The notes below the pieces were generated by a model. It searched no databases. It was given only the letters and a program-made list of their open reading frames with translations, and was not told the origin of the DNA. Both the position numbers and the translations under genes were made by a program. A stretch of DNA of 64,000 nucleotides from JAUILA01 sp964563925 (GTDB taxonomy: Bacteria > Bacteroidota > Bacteroidia > Cytophagales > Cyclobacteriaceae), in contig CAZLZD010000022.1 of the NCBI GenBank assembly GCA_964563925.1, forward strand, positions 4,969 to 68,968, read 5' to 3'. This document shows positions 27,277 to 36,857 of this stretch, piece by piece. The first letter of the stretch is position 1. Each line of letters starts with the position of its first letter.

Positions 27277-28443
27277 ATGAAACAATTATCAATATTTAGT
27301 CTAATGCTCATGGTTTTCCTGGCCTCCTGCCAGCAGGGCGGACTGGATTCAAAGAAAAATGAACTGGCCGAACTTAAGTCACAGGCTAAAGAATTAAATA
27401 CCAGGATAGCTGCCCTTGAAAAGGAAATTGCCTCACTGGATACAACTGCAGTATCGGCCGTGGAGCGTAACGCGGTTTTGGTTAACCTGGAAACACTTAC
27501 TCCACGTTCCTTTGAGCACAGGATAGAAGTGCGGGGATCGGTTTCTTCCCGTTCCAATGTATTGTTGTCGGCTGAATCCGCCGGCAGGATTACCTCTGTG
27601 CGGGTAAAAGAGGGGGACAAGGTAAGCCGTGGTCAGGTGCTTGCCACGCTTGATAATGAGGTATTGCAAAATAATATCCGCGAACTGAAGACCTCGCTGG
27701 AACTGGCTGAAGCCGTGTATGAGCGTCAGGCCAATCTCTGGGATAAGAAGATAGGAACCGAGATCCAGTATCTCGAAGCCAAGAACCGGGTGGAAAGTCT
27801 GCAAAGCCGGCTCAACACCGCCTATTCGCAACTGGCCCAGTCAGTGGTCAAGGCTCCGTTTTCCGGAACGGTTGACGAGGTGCCCGCCCGTGTAGGGGAA
27901 ATGGCCCAGCCAGGCAAGCCGATCGTCCGGATCGTTAACCAGGACAACATGTACATTGACGCTGCCGTTTCCGAGCGCTTTATTGCAGCCCTCCAGGTTG
28001 GCGACAAGGTGAATGTCCGCTTTCCGGTCATTGACAAGACACTCACCAGTGAGATTACCGCCATAAGTGAGGTGATCAATATGGAAAACCGCACGTTTAA
28101 TATTGAAGTTCGTTTGCCTGAAGTTGATTTTACGCCCAAGCCCAACCAGGTCGTAATCCTGGACCTGGTGGATTATGAAAATCCTTCAACCCTGGTCGTA
28201 CCTACCGAAGTTATTCTTTCAGATGCCAGGGGGAAATACCTGTATGTGGCCAAAGATGAGAATAGTCAGACCATAGCTCAAAAACGGTATGTCACGCCCG
28301 GCCGTACGCAGGATGGGGCAACCGAGATTTTGAATGGTCTCGATTCCACCGCCACACTTATTGTGGAAGGATACAGGGATGTAAGCGAAGGAACCGTGGT
28401 CAAACCAACTGACCGGTCAACTGAAACTGCTAAACTCGACTAA
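27277..28443 (+). CDS. RND efflux periplasmic adaptor (membrane fusion) lipoprotein
   Basis: 388 residues. The lipobox ASCQQ (Cys18) anchors the protein in the inner membrane. A short coiled coil (about 25-55) comes before the main domains. A biotinyl-lipoyl half-motif (AGRITSVRVKEGDKVSRGQVLATLDN) is followed by an alpha-helical hairpin (about 130-185), the second lipoyl half (VVKAPFSGTVDEVPARVGE), and beta-barrel plus membrane-proximal domains. It links the downstream RND permease to the TolC protein. Gap of only 2 bases to the permease gene. Confidence 0.93.
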   Translation: MKQLSIFSLMLMVFLASCQQGGLDSKKNELAELKSQAKELNTRIAALEKEIASLDTTAVSAVERNAVLVNLETLTPRSFEHRIEVRGSVSSRSNVLLSAESAGRITSVRVKEGDKVSRGQVLATLDNEVLQNNIRELKTSLELAEAVYERQANLWDKKIGTEIQYLEAKNRVESLQSRLNTAYSQLAQSVVKAPFSGTVDEVPARVGEMAQPGKPIVRIVNQDNMYIDAAVSERFIAALQVGDKVNVRFPVIDKTLTSEITAISEVINMENRTFNIEVRLPEVDFTPKPNQVVILDLVDYENPSTLVVPTEVILSDARGKYLYVAKDENSQTIAQKRYVTPGRTQDGATEILNGLDSTATLIVEGYRDVSEGTVVKPTDRSTETAKLD

Positions 28444-28445
28444 TC

Positions 28446-31400
28446 ATGGCCGAAGAAATTAAGAAGAAAAAGAAGCCCAACGACAAGAGCTTCAAGCTCA
28501 CTTCGGTGGCACTGAAGAACCGTACCACTGTATTCTTTCTGCTGTTTCTCCTGGTGGTGGCGGGAATCAATGCCTACATAAGCCTGCCGAAGGACAGCTA
28601 TCCTGAAGTATCCCAGCCAACGGTCTATGTGGGAACACCTTATCCCGGAAACTCTCCGATTGATATTGAAAACCTGATAACCCGTCCGCTGGAGAGGGAG
28701 ATAGATGATATTTCCGAGGTGGACAACATACGGTCTACCTCCGTCCAGGATTACTCAACCATCGTGGTGGAATTCGGTACCGGGATGGACACCCAGGAGG
28801 CCTTACAGAAAGTGAAGGATGCGGTGGACAGGGCCATGCAGGAATTGCCTACAGACCTGGATCAGGACCCGAATGTATTCGAACTGGATTTTACCGAGCG
28901 TCCGATTCTCAATATCAACCTGTCCGGAAACTATACCATGGACAAACTGGAGGATATGGCCGAGGAGCTCCAGGATGAACTGGAGCGGATCAGTGAGATT
29001 TCCGCGGTGGAGATACGGGGCATAGGGGAGAAGGAAGTGAAGATCATGGCAAACCCATACCTGATGGAAGCCCGCGAGGTGAACTTTACCGATATAGAGA
29101 ATGCGGTGACAGGTGAGAATATTACTTTTTCCGGCGGGAGTATCAAAGAAGGGGATATTCGCCGCACCATTCGGGTGGTTGGCGAATTTGATGATCCGGA
29201 AGAAATGCTGGACATCATCATTAAACACGAAAACAACAACATCGTCTATTTACGTGATGTGGCCGAGGTGGAATTTGACTACCAGGAGAATGAGACCTAC
29301 GCCCGTTTGTTCGGTAACCCGGTCGTTTCGGTGGATGTCATCAAGCGCGGCGGGGAGAACCTGCTCATCACCACTGAAAAGATCGATGAGGTGCTGGATG
29401 AAGTACTTCAAAGGTTTCCCCCGGATGTAAATGTGGCCATTACGAATGACCAGAGCCAGATGACAAGGGATCTTGTAAACAGCCTGGAGAATAATATTAT
29501 ATCAGGGGTTATCCTGGTGGTAATGGTCCTGCTGTTTTTCCTGGGAACACGCAACGCTATGTTCGTCGGAATCGCGATTCCGGTATCCATGCTCATGAGT
29601 TTCCTTGTACTGAGCTTTTTTGGAATTACAGTGAACATGATGATCCTCTTCTCACTGATCCTGGCCCTGGGTATGTTGGTGGATAACGGGATTGTGATCG
29701 TGGAGAATGTATATCGCCTGATGGAGGATGGCCATAACGCCTGGGAAGCGACTAAACTGGGTGTCGGCGAGGTTGCCTGGCCCATTATTACCTCGACCGC
29801 CACCACACTTGCTGCCTTTCTGCCGCTTGCACTATGGCCTGGTCTGATCGGAGAGTTTATGAGCTACCTGCCCATCGGGGTGATAATTACCCTGGCCTCT
29901 TCACTCTTCGTAGCCCTGGTGATCAACCCGGTCCTGATTTCAGCGTTTATGAAACTTGACGATCCGTCCCAGGTAGATAAAAGGAAGTCATTCCGTAACG
30001 GCGGGATCATCGTGCTGATCGGTGCGGTTTTCATTGCCTTGGGCCTGGTTTTCGATAATTTGATGCTGGCAGCCGGAAATGTGATCGCATTGTTCGGATT
30101 GCTGCTCTGGCTCAATGTATTTGTGCTCACGCCGCTTTCTCATTTATTTCAGAAATCTTTTCTGCCCTGGCTGGAAGATTTGTACTCCCGTACGCTGAAC
30201 TATGCGCTAAGTGGGATTCGTCCCTGGTTCTTTTTCTGGGGAACGGTGGTGATCCTGGTAGTGGCGATCACATTGAATGCAGCCTTTCCGCCTAAAGTCT
30301 GGTTTTTTCCTGACAACCTTCCCAAGTATGTGAACGTGTTTGTGGAGTTTCCGGTGGGAACAGATATTGAAAAGACCAATGAGTTCACCAAAAAGATTGA
30401 GGAAGAGCTTGCCGGGGTGATTGAACCATACGGGACCGCCGTCGAATCAATGATCACCAAAGTGGGTACAGATACCGCTGATCCGAATGATCCGTCTGCA
30501 ATCGGACAAAGTGATGCACCGAATGAAGCACGGATTACGATTAATTTCGTCGAATTTAAGGAACGGAACGGAGTGGATACGCGGGAAGTATTCAGTGAAA
30601 TAAGGGATGCTGTCCAGGGGTACCCGGGGGTTTCGGTGGCCGTGGATAAAGATATGGCGGGTCCGCCCACCGGTAAACCGATCAACATTGAGATTACCGG
30701 AGATGACCTTACTACCCTGGTCAGCCTGGCGGAGGACGTCAAGGAAACCATCAATAATGCAGGTATCTATGGGATAGAAAACCTTCAGTCCGACATGACA
30801 ACCGGTAAACCTGAATTACTGATAAATATTGACCGTGAAAAGGCAAGACGGTTCGGGCTTTCATCTTACACCATAGCCAATGAGATCCGCACCTCCCTGT
30901 TCGGGAAGGAGATCTCTAAATTCAAACAGGGAGAGGATGACTATGAAATCCAGCTTCGTCTCCAGGATGAATTCCGATACGATCTCGAGGCCCTACAAAA
31001 TAAGTCGATCACATTCAGAAATCAGGTGAACGGGAGAATGATGCAGATTCCGATCTCATCGGTGGCCGATATTGAGGTCAGTACGACGTACGGTGCGGTA
31101 AAACGTAAAGACCTGGAGCGCATGGTGACCTTGTCAAGTAACGTGCTGGCAGACGCAAATGCCACCGCCGTCAATGAACAGATCAAGGAATTACTGGCAA
31201 CGTATAACATGCCCGCCGGTTACGGGTATAAGTTTGGCGGAGAGCAGGAGAAACAGATGGAGGAAATGGCTTTCCTTCAGGAAGCTTTACTGCTCGCGGT
31301 ATTCATTATATTCATGATCATTGTGGCACAGTTCAACAAGATGACCACACCATTGATCATCATGTCGTCAGTGGTACTGTCCACCGCAGGGGTATTCCTG

Positions 31401-31865
31401 GGCTTGTTCATTTTCAATATGGACTTTGTCGTGATCATGACCATGATCGGGATCATTTCCCTGGCCGGTGTGGTGGTTAACAATGCCATTGTACTGGTTG
31501 ATTTTATAGAATTGATCAGGAACCGGAAGCAACGGGATAAAGGAAAGGAAAGGCTCAGTTTTGATGAGATTAACGCGGCCATCGCGGAAGCCGGTAAAAC
31601 CCGTCTTCGTCCGGTGTTGCTGACCGCTATTACCACCATTCTCGGACTCGTGCCCCTTGCAATCGGTTTGAATTTCGATTTCATCAAGTTTTTTGCGAAT
31701 TACGAGGTGGATTTCTATATGGGTGGTGATAACAAGATATTCTGGAGCCCTATGTCCTGGACCATAATATTCGGACTTACCTTTGCCACCTTTCTTACCC
31801 TGATCATTGTTCCGGTTATGTATCAGTTTTTTGCCCGGATAAACCGCAAAATTGGAATCAGCTGA
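28446..31865 (+). CDS. RND efflux permease, HAE1 type, with extra hydrophobic insert
   Basis: 1139 residues, about 100 longer than AcrB. It has the usual two halves: TM1 (about 28-45), a porter domain, TM2-6, a second porter domain and TM8-12. TM4 reads LGMLVDNGIVIVENVYRL, so the first of AcrB's two proton-relay aspartates is kept and the second is Asn. TM10 reads AGVVVNNAIVLVDF, with Asn where AcrB has Lys940. Between TM6 and TM7 (about 520-570) two further hydrophobic stretches occur, absent from AcrB. Inner-membrane proton-driven pump; substrate unknown, likely hydrophobic compounds. Confidence 0.93.
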   Translation: MAEEIKKKKKPNDKSFKLTSVALKNRTTVFFLLFLLVVAGINAYISLPKDSYPEVSQPTVYVGTPYPGNSPIDIENLITRPLEREIDDISEVDNIRSTSVQDYSTIVVEFGTGMDTQEALQKVKDAVDRAMQELPTDLDQDPNVFELDFTERPILNINLSGNYTMDKLEDMAEELQDELERISEISAVEIRGIGEKEVKIMANPYLMEAREVNFTDIENAVTGENITFSGGSIKEGDIRRTIRVVGEFDDPEEMLDIIIKHENNNIVYLRDVAEVEFDYQENETYARLFGNPVVSVDVIKRGGENLLITTEKIDEVLDEVLQRFPPDVNVAITNDQSQMTRDLVNSLENNIISGVILVVMVLLFFLGTRNAMFVGIAIPVSMLMSFLVLSFFGITVNMMILFSLILALGMLVDNGIVIVENVYRLMEDGHNAWEATKLGVGEVAWPIITSTATTLAAFLPLALWPGLIGEFMSYLPIGVIITLASSLFVALVINPVLISAFMKLDDPSQVDKRKSFRNGGIIVLIGAVFIALGLVFDNLMLAAGNVIALFGLLLWLNVFVLTPLSHLFQKSFLPWLEDLYSRTLNYALSGIRPWFFFWGTVVILVVAITLNAAFPPKVWFFPDNLPKYVNVFVEFPVGTDIEKTNEFTKKIEEELAGVIEPYGTAVESMITKVGTDTADPNDPSAIGQSDAPNEARITINFVEFKERNGVDTREVFSEIRDAVQGYPGVSVAVDKDMAGPPTGKPINIEITGDDLTTLVSLAEDVKETINNAGIYGIENLQSDMTTGKPELLINIDREKARRFGLSSYTIANEIRTSLFGKEISKFKQGEDDYEIQLRLQDEFRYDLEALQNKSITFRNQVNGRMMQIPISSVADIEVSTTYGAVKRKDLERMVTLSSNVLADANATAVNEQIKELLATYNMPAGYGYKFGGEQEKQMEEMAFLQEALLLAVFIIFMIIVAQFNKMTTPLIIMSSVVLSTAGVFLGLFIFNMDFVVIMTMIGIISLAGVVVNNAIVLVDFIELIRNRKQRDKGKERLSFDEINAAIAEAGKTRLRPVLLTAITTILGLVPLAIGLNFDFIKFFANYEVDFYMGGDNKIFWSPMSWTIIFGLTFATFLTLIIVPVMYQFFARINRKIGIS

Positions 31866-31866
31866 T

Positions 31867-33120
31867 ATGAACCGACTTATCGTTATTTCAATGACTATCC
31901 TTGTCCTTTTCCTGGTAGACCTGTATGTCTACCAGGGACTGGGTCAGCTCATCAGGAACCTGTCCGGCTCCTGGCAGCAATTCATACGCTGGGCTTACTG
32001 GGGCTTGTCCGTTTCAATTTTCCTGGTCATCCTCCTGTATAATTTTGGTGATCCGGACCTCTGGAAAGGAAGCACCCGGAGTATTACTTTTTCCATCATA
32101 TTTATCGTGTACTTTTCGAAAGTTTTCGGTGGGTTGATCCTTGTCGTGGACGACCTGGTACGGTTAGGAAAGTGGGTGGCAGGCTTGTTTACCAGGGACG
32201 CTGCGGATTCCGCTGCCGGACAGCCGATCACGCGTTCCGATTTTCTCCTGAAATCGGCCATGGTGGCAGGAACTATCCCATTCCTTACAATGAGTTATGG
32301 TATTATCTCAGGAGCCCATGATTACCGGATTCGACGCAAGACGATCTATTTGCCCGACCTGCCTTCAGCGTTTGACGGCATCCGTGTCGGACAATTAAGT
32401 GACATACATTCCGGCAGTTTTTTTAATAAGACAGCAGTAAAGGGCGGAGTGGAAATGTTGATGAAAGAAAAGCCTGAACTGGTCTTTTTCACAGGTGATC
32501 TTGTAAATAACGAATCCAGGGAAGTAAAGGATTACATCGATGTGTTTGACAACGTCAAGGCGCCGCTGGGAGTATTTTCGGTAACCGGCAATCATGACTA
32601 TGGGGATTATCAAAGCTGGCCGAGCGCCGAGGCAAAAGCCCAAAACTTTGAGAGACTAAAACAGGCGCATGCACACATGGGCTATGACTTGTTGATGAAT
32701 GAACATCGTTATGTATCCGTTGACGGAGAAAGGATCGCAATACTGGGGAATGAAAACTGGGGGGCAGGACGGTTTGCAAAATACGGGGATCTGGCCCGTG
32801 CCCACGAAAATACCGAGGCAGATGTGAAAATTCTGCTTTCCCATGATCCCAGCCACTGGGATGCACAGGTCAGGCCGGATTATAAGGATATTGACCTGAT
32901 GCTGGCCGGTCATACCCACGGATTTCAGTTCGGAATAGAGCTGGGTGATTTCAAATGGAGCCCGGCCCAATATGCCTATAAGCAGTGGGCGGGATTGTAT
33001 GAAGAGGACGGACAGTATCTCTATGTTAACCGGGGGTTTGGGTATATCGGATATCCTGGGAGAATCGGAATTCCCCCCGAAATAACCATACTGACTTTGA
33101 AAAAAGGAAAACCGTCCTGA
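31867..33120 (+). CDS. Membrane-anchored metallophosphoesterase
   Basis: 417 residues from the ATG just after the RND stop; a start 5 codons upstream would overlap it. Three to four membrane helices fill about residues 1-105 (for example MTILVLFLVDLYVYQGLG and ITFSIIFIVYFSKVFGGLILV), then a short TM/linker near 130. The calcineurin-like domain shows all five metal blocks: GQLSDIHSG, FTGDLVNN, TGNHDYGDY, LSHDP and AGHTHGFQ. Resembles the YkuE/YaeI group, whose members hydrolyse lipid or nucleotide phosphodiesters. Last gene of the efflux operon. Confidence 0.9.
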   Translation: MNRLIVISMTILVLFLVDLYVYQGLGQLIRNLSGSWQQFIRWAYWGLSVSIFLVILLYNFGDPDLWKGSTRSITFSIIFIVYFSKVFGGLILVVDDLVRLGKWVAGLFTRDAADSAAGQPITRSDFLLKSAMVAGTIPFLTMSYGIISGAHDYRIRRKTIYLPDLPSAFDGIRVGQLSDIHSGSFFNKTAVKGGVEMLMKEKPELVFFTGDLVNNESREVKDYIDVFDNVKAPLGVFSVTGNHDYGDYQSWPSAEAKAQNFERLKQAHAHMGYDLLMNEHRYVSVDGERIAILGNENWGAGRFAKYGDLARAHENTEADVKILLSHDPSHWDAQVRPDYKDIDLMLAGHTHGFQFGIELGDFKWSPAQYAYKQWAGLYEEDGQYLYVNRGFGYIGYPGRIGIPPEITILTLKKGKPS

Positions 33121-33564
33121 TTACTCCTTGACCCAGTCGTCGCTGGAGGAAATTATAAGGGGACCATCATCATATTCAAGGATAAAGTCCAGCATTACCT
33201 CCTGGCGACACCCCTGAAAAGATGTGTCCCCGGTACTTTTAAATAAAATCGGGTAAGACTTTCCGTATTTGCGGTTAAAGAAAACGATTCTGCTGTCATC
33301 GTCCAGCAGGAAGCCCCATTCCAGCGGGATCGGGGCTTTTCTGCATTCCGGAGGAGCAAAGAAAATGTCATAATGGTACGTTCCGGTGCCATCTTCGCGC
33401 AGTTCCAGGTAGCCTTCACCACTCCCTTTATAGATTCCTTTGAATTTCTCCGGTACCTCGAAGGTGGTCAGGTAATCCTTTCCCTCGTAATGTATCGTCC
33501 TGGTCTTTTCATTGTCCGGTTTACCGTACAGCAGGAAGAAGGGGAGCAACAGCAGGTATTTCAT
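33121..33564 (-). CDS. Small exported protein of unknown function
   Basis: 147 residues. The first about 14 residues (MKYLLLLPFFLLYG) form a short hydrophobic signal. The mature part is beta-rich with a GIYKGSGEGYLELREDGTGTYHYD segment that looks like a lipocalin/META-like strand pair. Two Cys (in PPECRK and QGCRQE) could form a disulfide. I recognise no family. It begins 2 bases after the DUF3127 stop on the same strand, and its stop abuts that of the convergent phosphoesterase gene with no spacer. Confidence 0.65.
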   Translation of the reverse strand: MKYLLLLPFFLLYGKPDNEKTRTIHYEGKDYLTTFEVPEKFKGIYKGSGEGYLELREDGTGTYHYDIFFAPPECRKAPIPLEWGFLLDDDSRIVFFNRKYGKSYPILFKSTGDTSFQGCRQEVMLDFILEYDDGPLIISSSDDWVKE

Positions 33565-33566
33565 CG

Positions 33567-33947
33567 TTAAAACGGCAGATCCTGTTCGTCTTCAGAAATC
33601 CATCCCGGTTCCTCCATTTTGTCAAGATCCCCGCTGTCCATCGGAGGTGCGGCCGGTCCTGATCCTGCGTTCTCAATTTTCCAGGCCTGGAGCGAATTGA
33701 AATATTTGACCTGGCCCTGTGGATTGGTCCATTTCCTGCCCTTGAGGTTGAAGTAAACTTCAATTTCATCGCCTACTTTATATCCGTCGAGCAGACTGCA
33801 CTTGTCCTGGATGGCTTCAAATTGTACATACTCGGGATATTGAGGATTTTCTGAATATTCAATAACAAATTCACGTTTCTGAAACCGGTCTGATATTTTT
33901 TGGGTATCTCCGATTTCCAGAATTCTTCCACGTACGTTCATAAACAA
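33567..33947 (-). CDS. DUF3127 domain protein
   Basis: 126 residues. The DUF3127 domain (about 3-95) is an OB-like, single-strand-binding-protein-like fold: NVRGRILEIGDTQKISDRFQKREFVIEY, YVQFEAIQDKCSLLDGYKVGDEIEVYFNLKGRKWTN (spanning 41-78) and YFNSLQAWKIE. An acidic low-complexity tail follows, ending DEQDLPF; this resembles the acidic DDDIPF tail that SSB uses to recruit partners. The family is Bacteroidota-typical and its role is not established; a DNA-binding function is inference. An ATG two codons in (33941) is an equally good start. An exact -7 box lies 21 bases upstream. Confidence 0.85.
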   Translation of the reverse strand: MFMNVRGRILEIGDTQKISDRFQKREFVIEYSENPQYPEYVQFEAIQDKCSLLDGYKVGDEIEVYFNLKGRKWTNPQGQVKYFNSLQAWKIENAGSGPAAPPMDSGDLDKMEEPGWISEDEQDLPF

Positions 33948-33968
33948 TAATTTTTTCTATCGAGTAAA

Positions 33969-33976
33969 CAAAGGTA
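33969..33976 (-). promoter_or_regulatory. -7 promoter box of the DUF3127 gene
   Basis: TACCTTTG on the minus strand, exact TAnnTTTG, 21 bases before the ATG. It would start a two-gene transcript (DUF3127 and the 147-residue protein). Confidence 0.55.
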
Positions 33977-34003
33977 GGATGTTCGCGGTCAACTCATAGC
34001 CGG

Positions 34004-34108
34004 TCATCGTTTTTTTCTGAAGATTAACGTGAATATCACCACGAATAAAATCAGGCCCACAATAATCGCAAGTAATACCTGCGAATCCACCAGATCTACT
34101 GCATGCAT
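34004..34108 (-). CDS. 34-residue single-TM peptide
   Basis: Too short for ordinary ORF filters. On the minus strand the frame starts at the ATG at 34108 and encodes 34 residues. An N-terminal MHAVDLVDSQ is followed by one strong membrane helix (VLLAIIVGLILFVVIFTLIF) and a positive end RKKR, then TGA. It starts 3 bases after the TAA of the helix-hairpin-helix gene, suggesting translational coupling. N-out/C-in topology follows from the basic end. Function unknown; it resembles many small membrane-bound modulators only in form. Confidence 0.55.
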   Translation of the reverse strand: MHAVDLVDSQVLLAIIVGLILFVVIFTLIFRKKR

Positions 34109-34111
34109 TCC

Positions 34112-36022
34112 TTAAAGTTTAATTCTCACCTGACAACTTACCAATTTTTTAATTTCCATCTCAGTTTCCGTAACATTATTTCCCTTCGCCTTCTGTATCA
34201 CAGAATATCTGATCCACAGGTCAGTGATTTTGTTAAGATGAAACCGGATGAGTAAATACTGGCTCCATCCATTTCCCTGGAAGGCGGGCAGGGAAAAGGT
34301 AAAATCACGTTCATAGAAATAGATGCGGGATGAATAATCCTCTGTGTGGAACCGGGTAATCCGGTAGCTCACCGCCCAGGGCCTGTGGTTAAAAATAAGT
34401 TCATTATAGGCAGCAGCTCCGTTCGCCACCCGGTCACCATGCCTGAATTGTTTCCAGCGGAACCGAACGCGCCATTCAAGCCCCGCGGAGAGCTTCTGCT
34501 GAACATATATTCCGGCAAGGCGTGTCAGCGATACGGCAGGTGTCCTGGTCTGAAATTGATCGGCAGGCAGGTTTTTCATCTTGCTTTCGGTCCTGAATTC
34601 AGTAATTATTGTGGTTCCTCGTCTCATTTGAATGGATGAGGAAAGAAAATATTCCGCTCCGGCACCGGATGTCGTTATATCAAAACTTATCCATGGAAAA
34701 CGATAAAAATCAGCAAAAGCTGAGATGACCCAGCGTTTACGCGGGGTATAGGTTACTCCCAGGTAGATACCCCGTTCATTTTCTGGCATACTTGTCCGCT
34801 CACCAAATGCACGCGCATCAAAAGAAAAATAGCCGGGAACATAATCCCTGATCAGCATACCGGCAGACCATCTTCTGTCCATGGCCACCAAAAGCCCGGC
34901 CTGCACGACCCTTTTGCCGGTATGATTGACCGCCATTTCAAGCCATCCATGCCATTGCCGCCAGGAAAGGCGCATAAAGACACTGCCGGAAAATAAATCC
35001 TGCCCCTCCCACGAATAATGGTCATACCATTCCTCCCTGGAGCGCATGGGTACACTAAGACGATTAAATTGGAGCATAAGCCCGCTTTCCAGGATCGGAG
35101 ACAGCTCTGCCATAATAAATCCTCCGCCTGAAAGTCGGCGAACGGACTTGCGGTTTTCCCGTTCGGTCTCCGTACGATGATATCCGGACAGCTGAAAAGA
35201 CTGAAAGTAGTCAGAAGGACCCTGATAGATCTTCGCATCATAGAACGACTGTCCGCCAAACACCCCATATCGTAACCCGGGTTTTTGATTTGTATAGGCC
35301 AGTCCGCTGAGATTTCCTCCTTCACGCAGGGTTCGCTGGCCAGTGACCCCGCTGCGTATGGAAGGCAGCGAGGTAACTGTATTCCTTCCTTTACCCAGTT
35401 GGAACCCGCCCCCCGAAAGTAATCCCTGGGCAAAATGTACGCTATAATTGCCGGCCGTGAGTACTTGTCCGCCTTTGAGCTGCCAGGAGATAAATCCGGA
35501 GAAGTGATCCGGGCCATATTGCTTTTCTGAAGGATTCCAGTCCACTTTTTCCCCTGGATCATTCTCCAGCACCGCCGCCAGGCTGACTGCCCGTTGCTGA
35601 TACCGGAAACGCAGCATCCGGTAGGAGGGTGATTCATTAACGACTGAGGTTTGTGGGGCATATTTTACCCTGAGCAGCAGATGACCCGGCGAGGCAGGTG
35701 AATGGAGGTCAGGCGTATTGGGTGTCACATAGAAAATCATGAGCAGGGCTTTGATGTCTTGGGGACTAAGCGCCCTGATGACCTGAAGTTCAGCCGGGGA
35801 GACCAGTGGTCCGTATTCATTACGATACGTTATAATAGCCTGTATTTTATCTTCGGACAGTGCTGTCAGGCGTTGCAGGGTCACGGCATCGGTGGCGTTC
35901 AGATCCAGGGTCGCCATGTCCTCTACGGCGCCAGCATCATCAGTTTCCGTAATCAACACTTCTTCCTGTCCGGCTACAGATAGCGAAAGACTCACCAGCA
36001 GGCATGAGAGAAATATCCTCAT
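34112..36022 (-). CDS. Helix-hairpin-helix (ComEA-like) N-domain fused to a large beta-barrel-like protein
   Basis: 636 residues. A signal peptide (about 1-18) precedes a helix-hairpin-helix pair at about 40-95: DLNATDAVTLQRLTALSEDKI, then SPAELQVIRALSPQDIKAL; the 'LNxA...L..L' start is the ComEA pattern. The remaining about 520 residues are rich in alternating amphipathic strands and aromatic residues, with no Cys cluster, and resemble an outer-membrane barrel. Proteins like this are annotated in Bacteroidota simply as helix-hairpin-helix proteins. The start overlaps the stop of the upstream PorV-like gene (ATGA). Surface or periplasmic DNA contact is a possible but unproved role. Confidence 0.75.
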   Translation of the reverse strand: MRIFLSCLLVSLSLSVAGQEEVLITETDDAGAVEDMATLDLNATDAVTLQRLTALSEDKIQAIITYRNEYGPLVSPAELQVIRALSPQDIKALLMIFYVTPNTPDLHSPASPGHLLLRVKYAPQTSVVNESPSYRMLRFRYQQRAVSLAAVLENDPGEKVDWNPSEKQYGPDHFSGFISWQLKGGQVLTAGNYSVHFAQGLLSGGGFQLGKGRNTVTSLPSIRSGVTGQRTLREGGNLSGLAYTNQKPGLRYGVFGGQSFYDAKIYQGPSDYFQSFQLSGYHRTETERENRKSVRRLSGGGFIMAELSPILESGLMLQFNRLSVPMRSREEWYDHYSWEGQDLFSGSVFMRLSWRQWHGWLEMAVNHTGKRVVQAGLLVAMDRRWSAGMLIRDYVPGYFSFDARAFGERTSMPENERGIYLGVTYTPRKRWVISAFADFYRFPWISFDITTSGAGAEYFLSSSIQMRRGTTIITEFRTESKMKNLPADQFQTRTPAVSLTRLAGIYVQQKLSAGLEWRVRFRWKQFRHGDRVANGAAAYNELIFNHRPWAVSYRITRFHTEDYSSRIYFYERDFTFSLPAFQGNGWSQYLLIRFHLNKITDLWIRYSVIQKAKGNNVTETEMEIKKLVSCQVRIKL

Positions 36023-36819
36023 GGCTGCTGTGGTTTCGTCCAGCGAATGGAGAGAGCGTGTGCGGAACCCAGCAAGGGGTCAAGGCCTGCCGCATAATCA
36101 ACGGTCTTTTCGGAAAATCCATACCGGACTCCCATGAATATACGGGGCGGACCGTAGCGGATGCCTCCCCGGAGCTGAATTCCCGGTGATGGCTGGTAGG
36201 AAATCCCTGTAGAAAAACGTTGGGCCGGGTCCTGGTATACATATTCACCCGTCACAACTATTTTTTCTCCGGCCTGCCATTGCACCCCGGTCCTGAATTC
36301 AGGGTATGTAACCGTCCGTGCTGCGTCACGTATCGGCTGTCTGAAGGCAAAACCGATTCGTAACAGGTCCGACAGCTTCCATTGCGACCCGGCCAGTAGG
36401 GAGAAATTCGAATAACTGCCCTCCAGGCTTTCCAGTTTCCATTCAGGGCATAATCCCAGCTGAAAAGTCCCGAAATTCCTGGCCAGGGCCAGGGACACCC
36501 TTGATTGCTGATACAGCTCGTCGCCAAACAATTCTATCCCGCCAGCCCCGACCCAGGCACCGGCCCGTTTCGACCACGCCATGGCCAGGCCATGCAGATT
36601 GAGCCGGGCATAAGGTCGCACGAAGGTGAGAAGTAATTCCCTTTGGGCTTCCCCGGCAAGCCCGGCCGGATTAAAGAACACCCCCTCCACACCCTGACCG
36701 GCCGTGGCTGACTGACCCATCCCCATGGAGTAAGCATCCGGGTATAACAGTTGCGTGTATGCCGGATGCCAGGAAACGGCCAGCATTCCGATGCACAGCC
36801 TCGTGAAAAATTCTGCCAT
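36019..36819 (-). CDS. PorV/PorQ-like outer-membrane barrel protein, function uncertain
   Basis: 266 residues with a hydrophobic leader (cleavage near AYTQ). The first mature segment, LLYPDAYSMGMGQSATAGQG then GVFFNPAGLAG, is the FadL/PorV-like opening in which an NPAG turn plugs the barrel. The remainder alternates short beta strands, as in PorV/PorQ family members that serve type IX secretion. It ends at an ATGA overlap with the helix-hairpin-helix gene and lies 38 bases after the Omp85 gene. Shorter than PorV (about 390), so the exact subfamily is open. Confidence 0.6.
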   Translation of the reverse strand: MAEFFTRLCIGMLAVSWHPAYTQLLYPDAYSMGMGQSATAGQGVEGVFFNPAGLAGEAQRELLLTFVRPYARLNLHGLAMAWSKRAGAWVGAGGIELFGDELYQQSRVSLALARNFGTFQLGLCPEWKLESLEGSYSNFSLLAGSQWKLSDLLRIGFAFRQPIRDAARTVTYPEFRTGVQWQAGEKIVVTGEYVYQDPAQRFSTGISYQPSPGIQLRGGIRYGPPRIFMGVRYGFSEKTVDYAAGLDPLLGSAHALSIRWTKPQQP

Positions 36820-36857
36820 CCGGGAAGATAGACAGGCAGGCGGACAGGATCATTCCG

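Noticed and set aside
34852..35661. Second minus-strand frame of 269 codons inside the helix-hairpin-helix gene
   Set aside because: Different reading frame of the same strand, rich in Pro, Ser, Arg and Trp with no family pattern; the 636-residue frame is longer and has a signal peptide and HHH motif.
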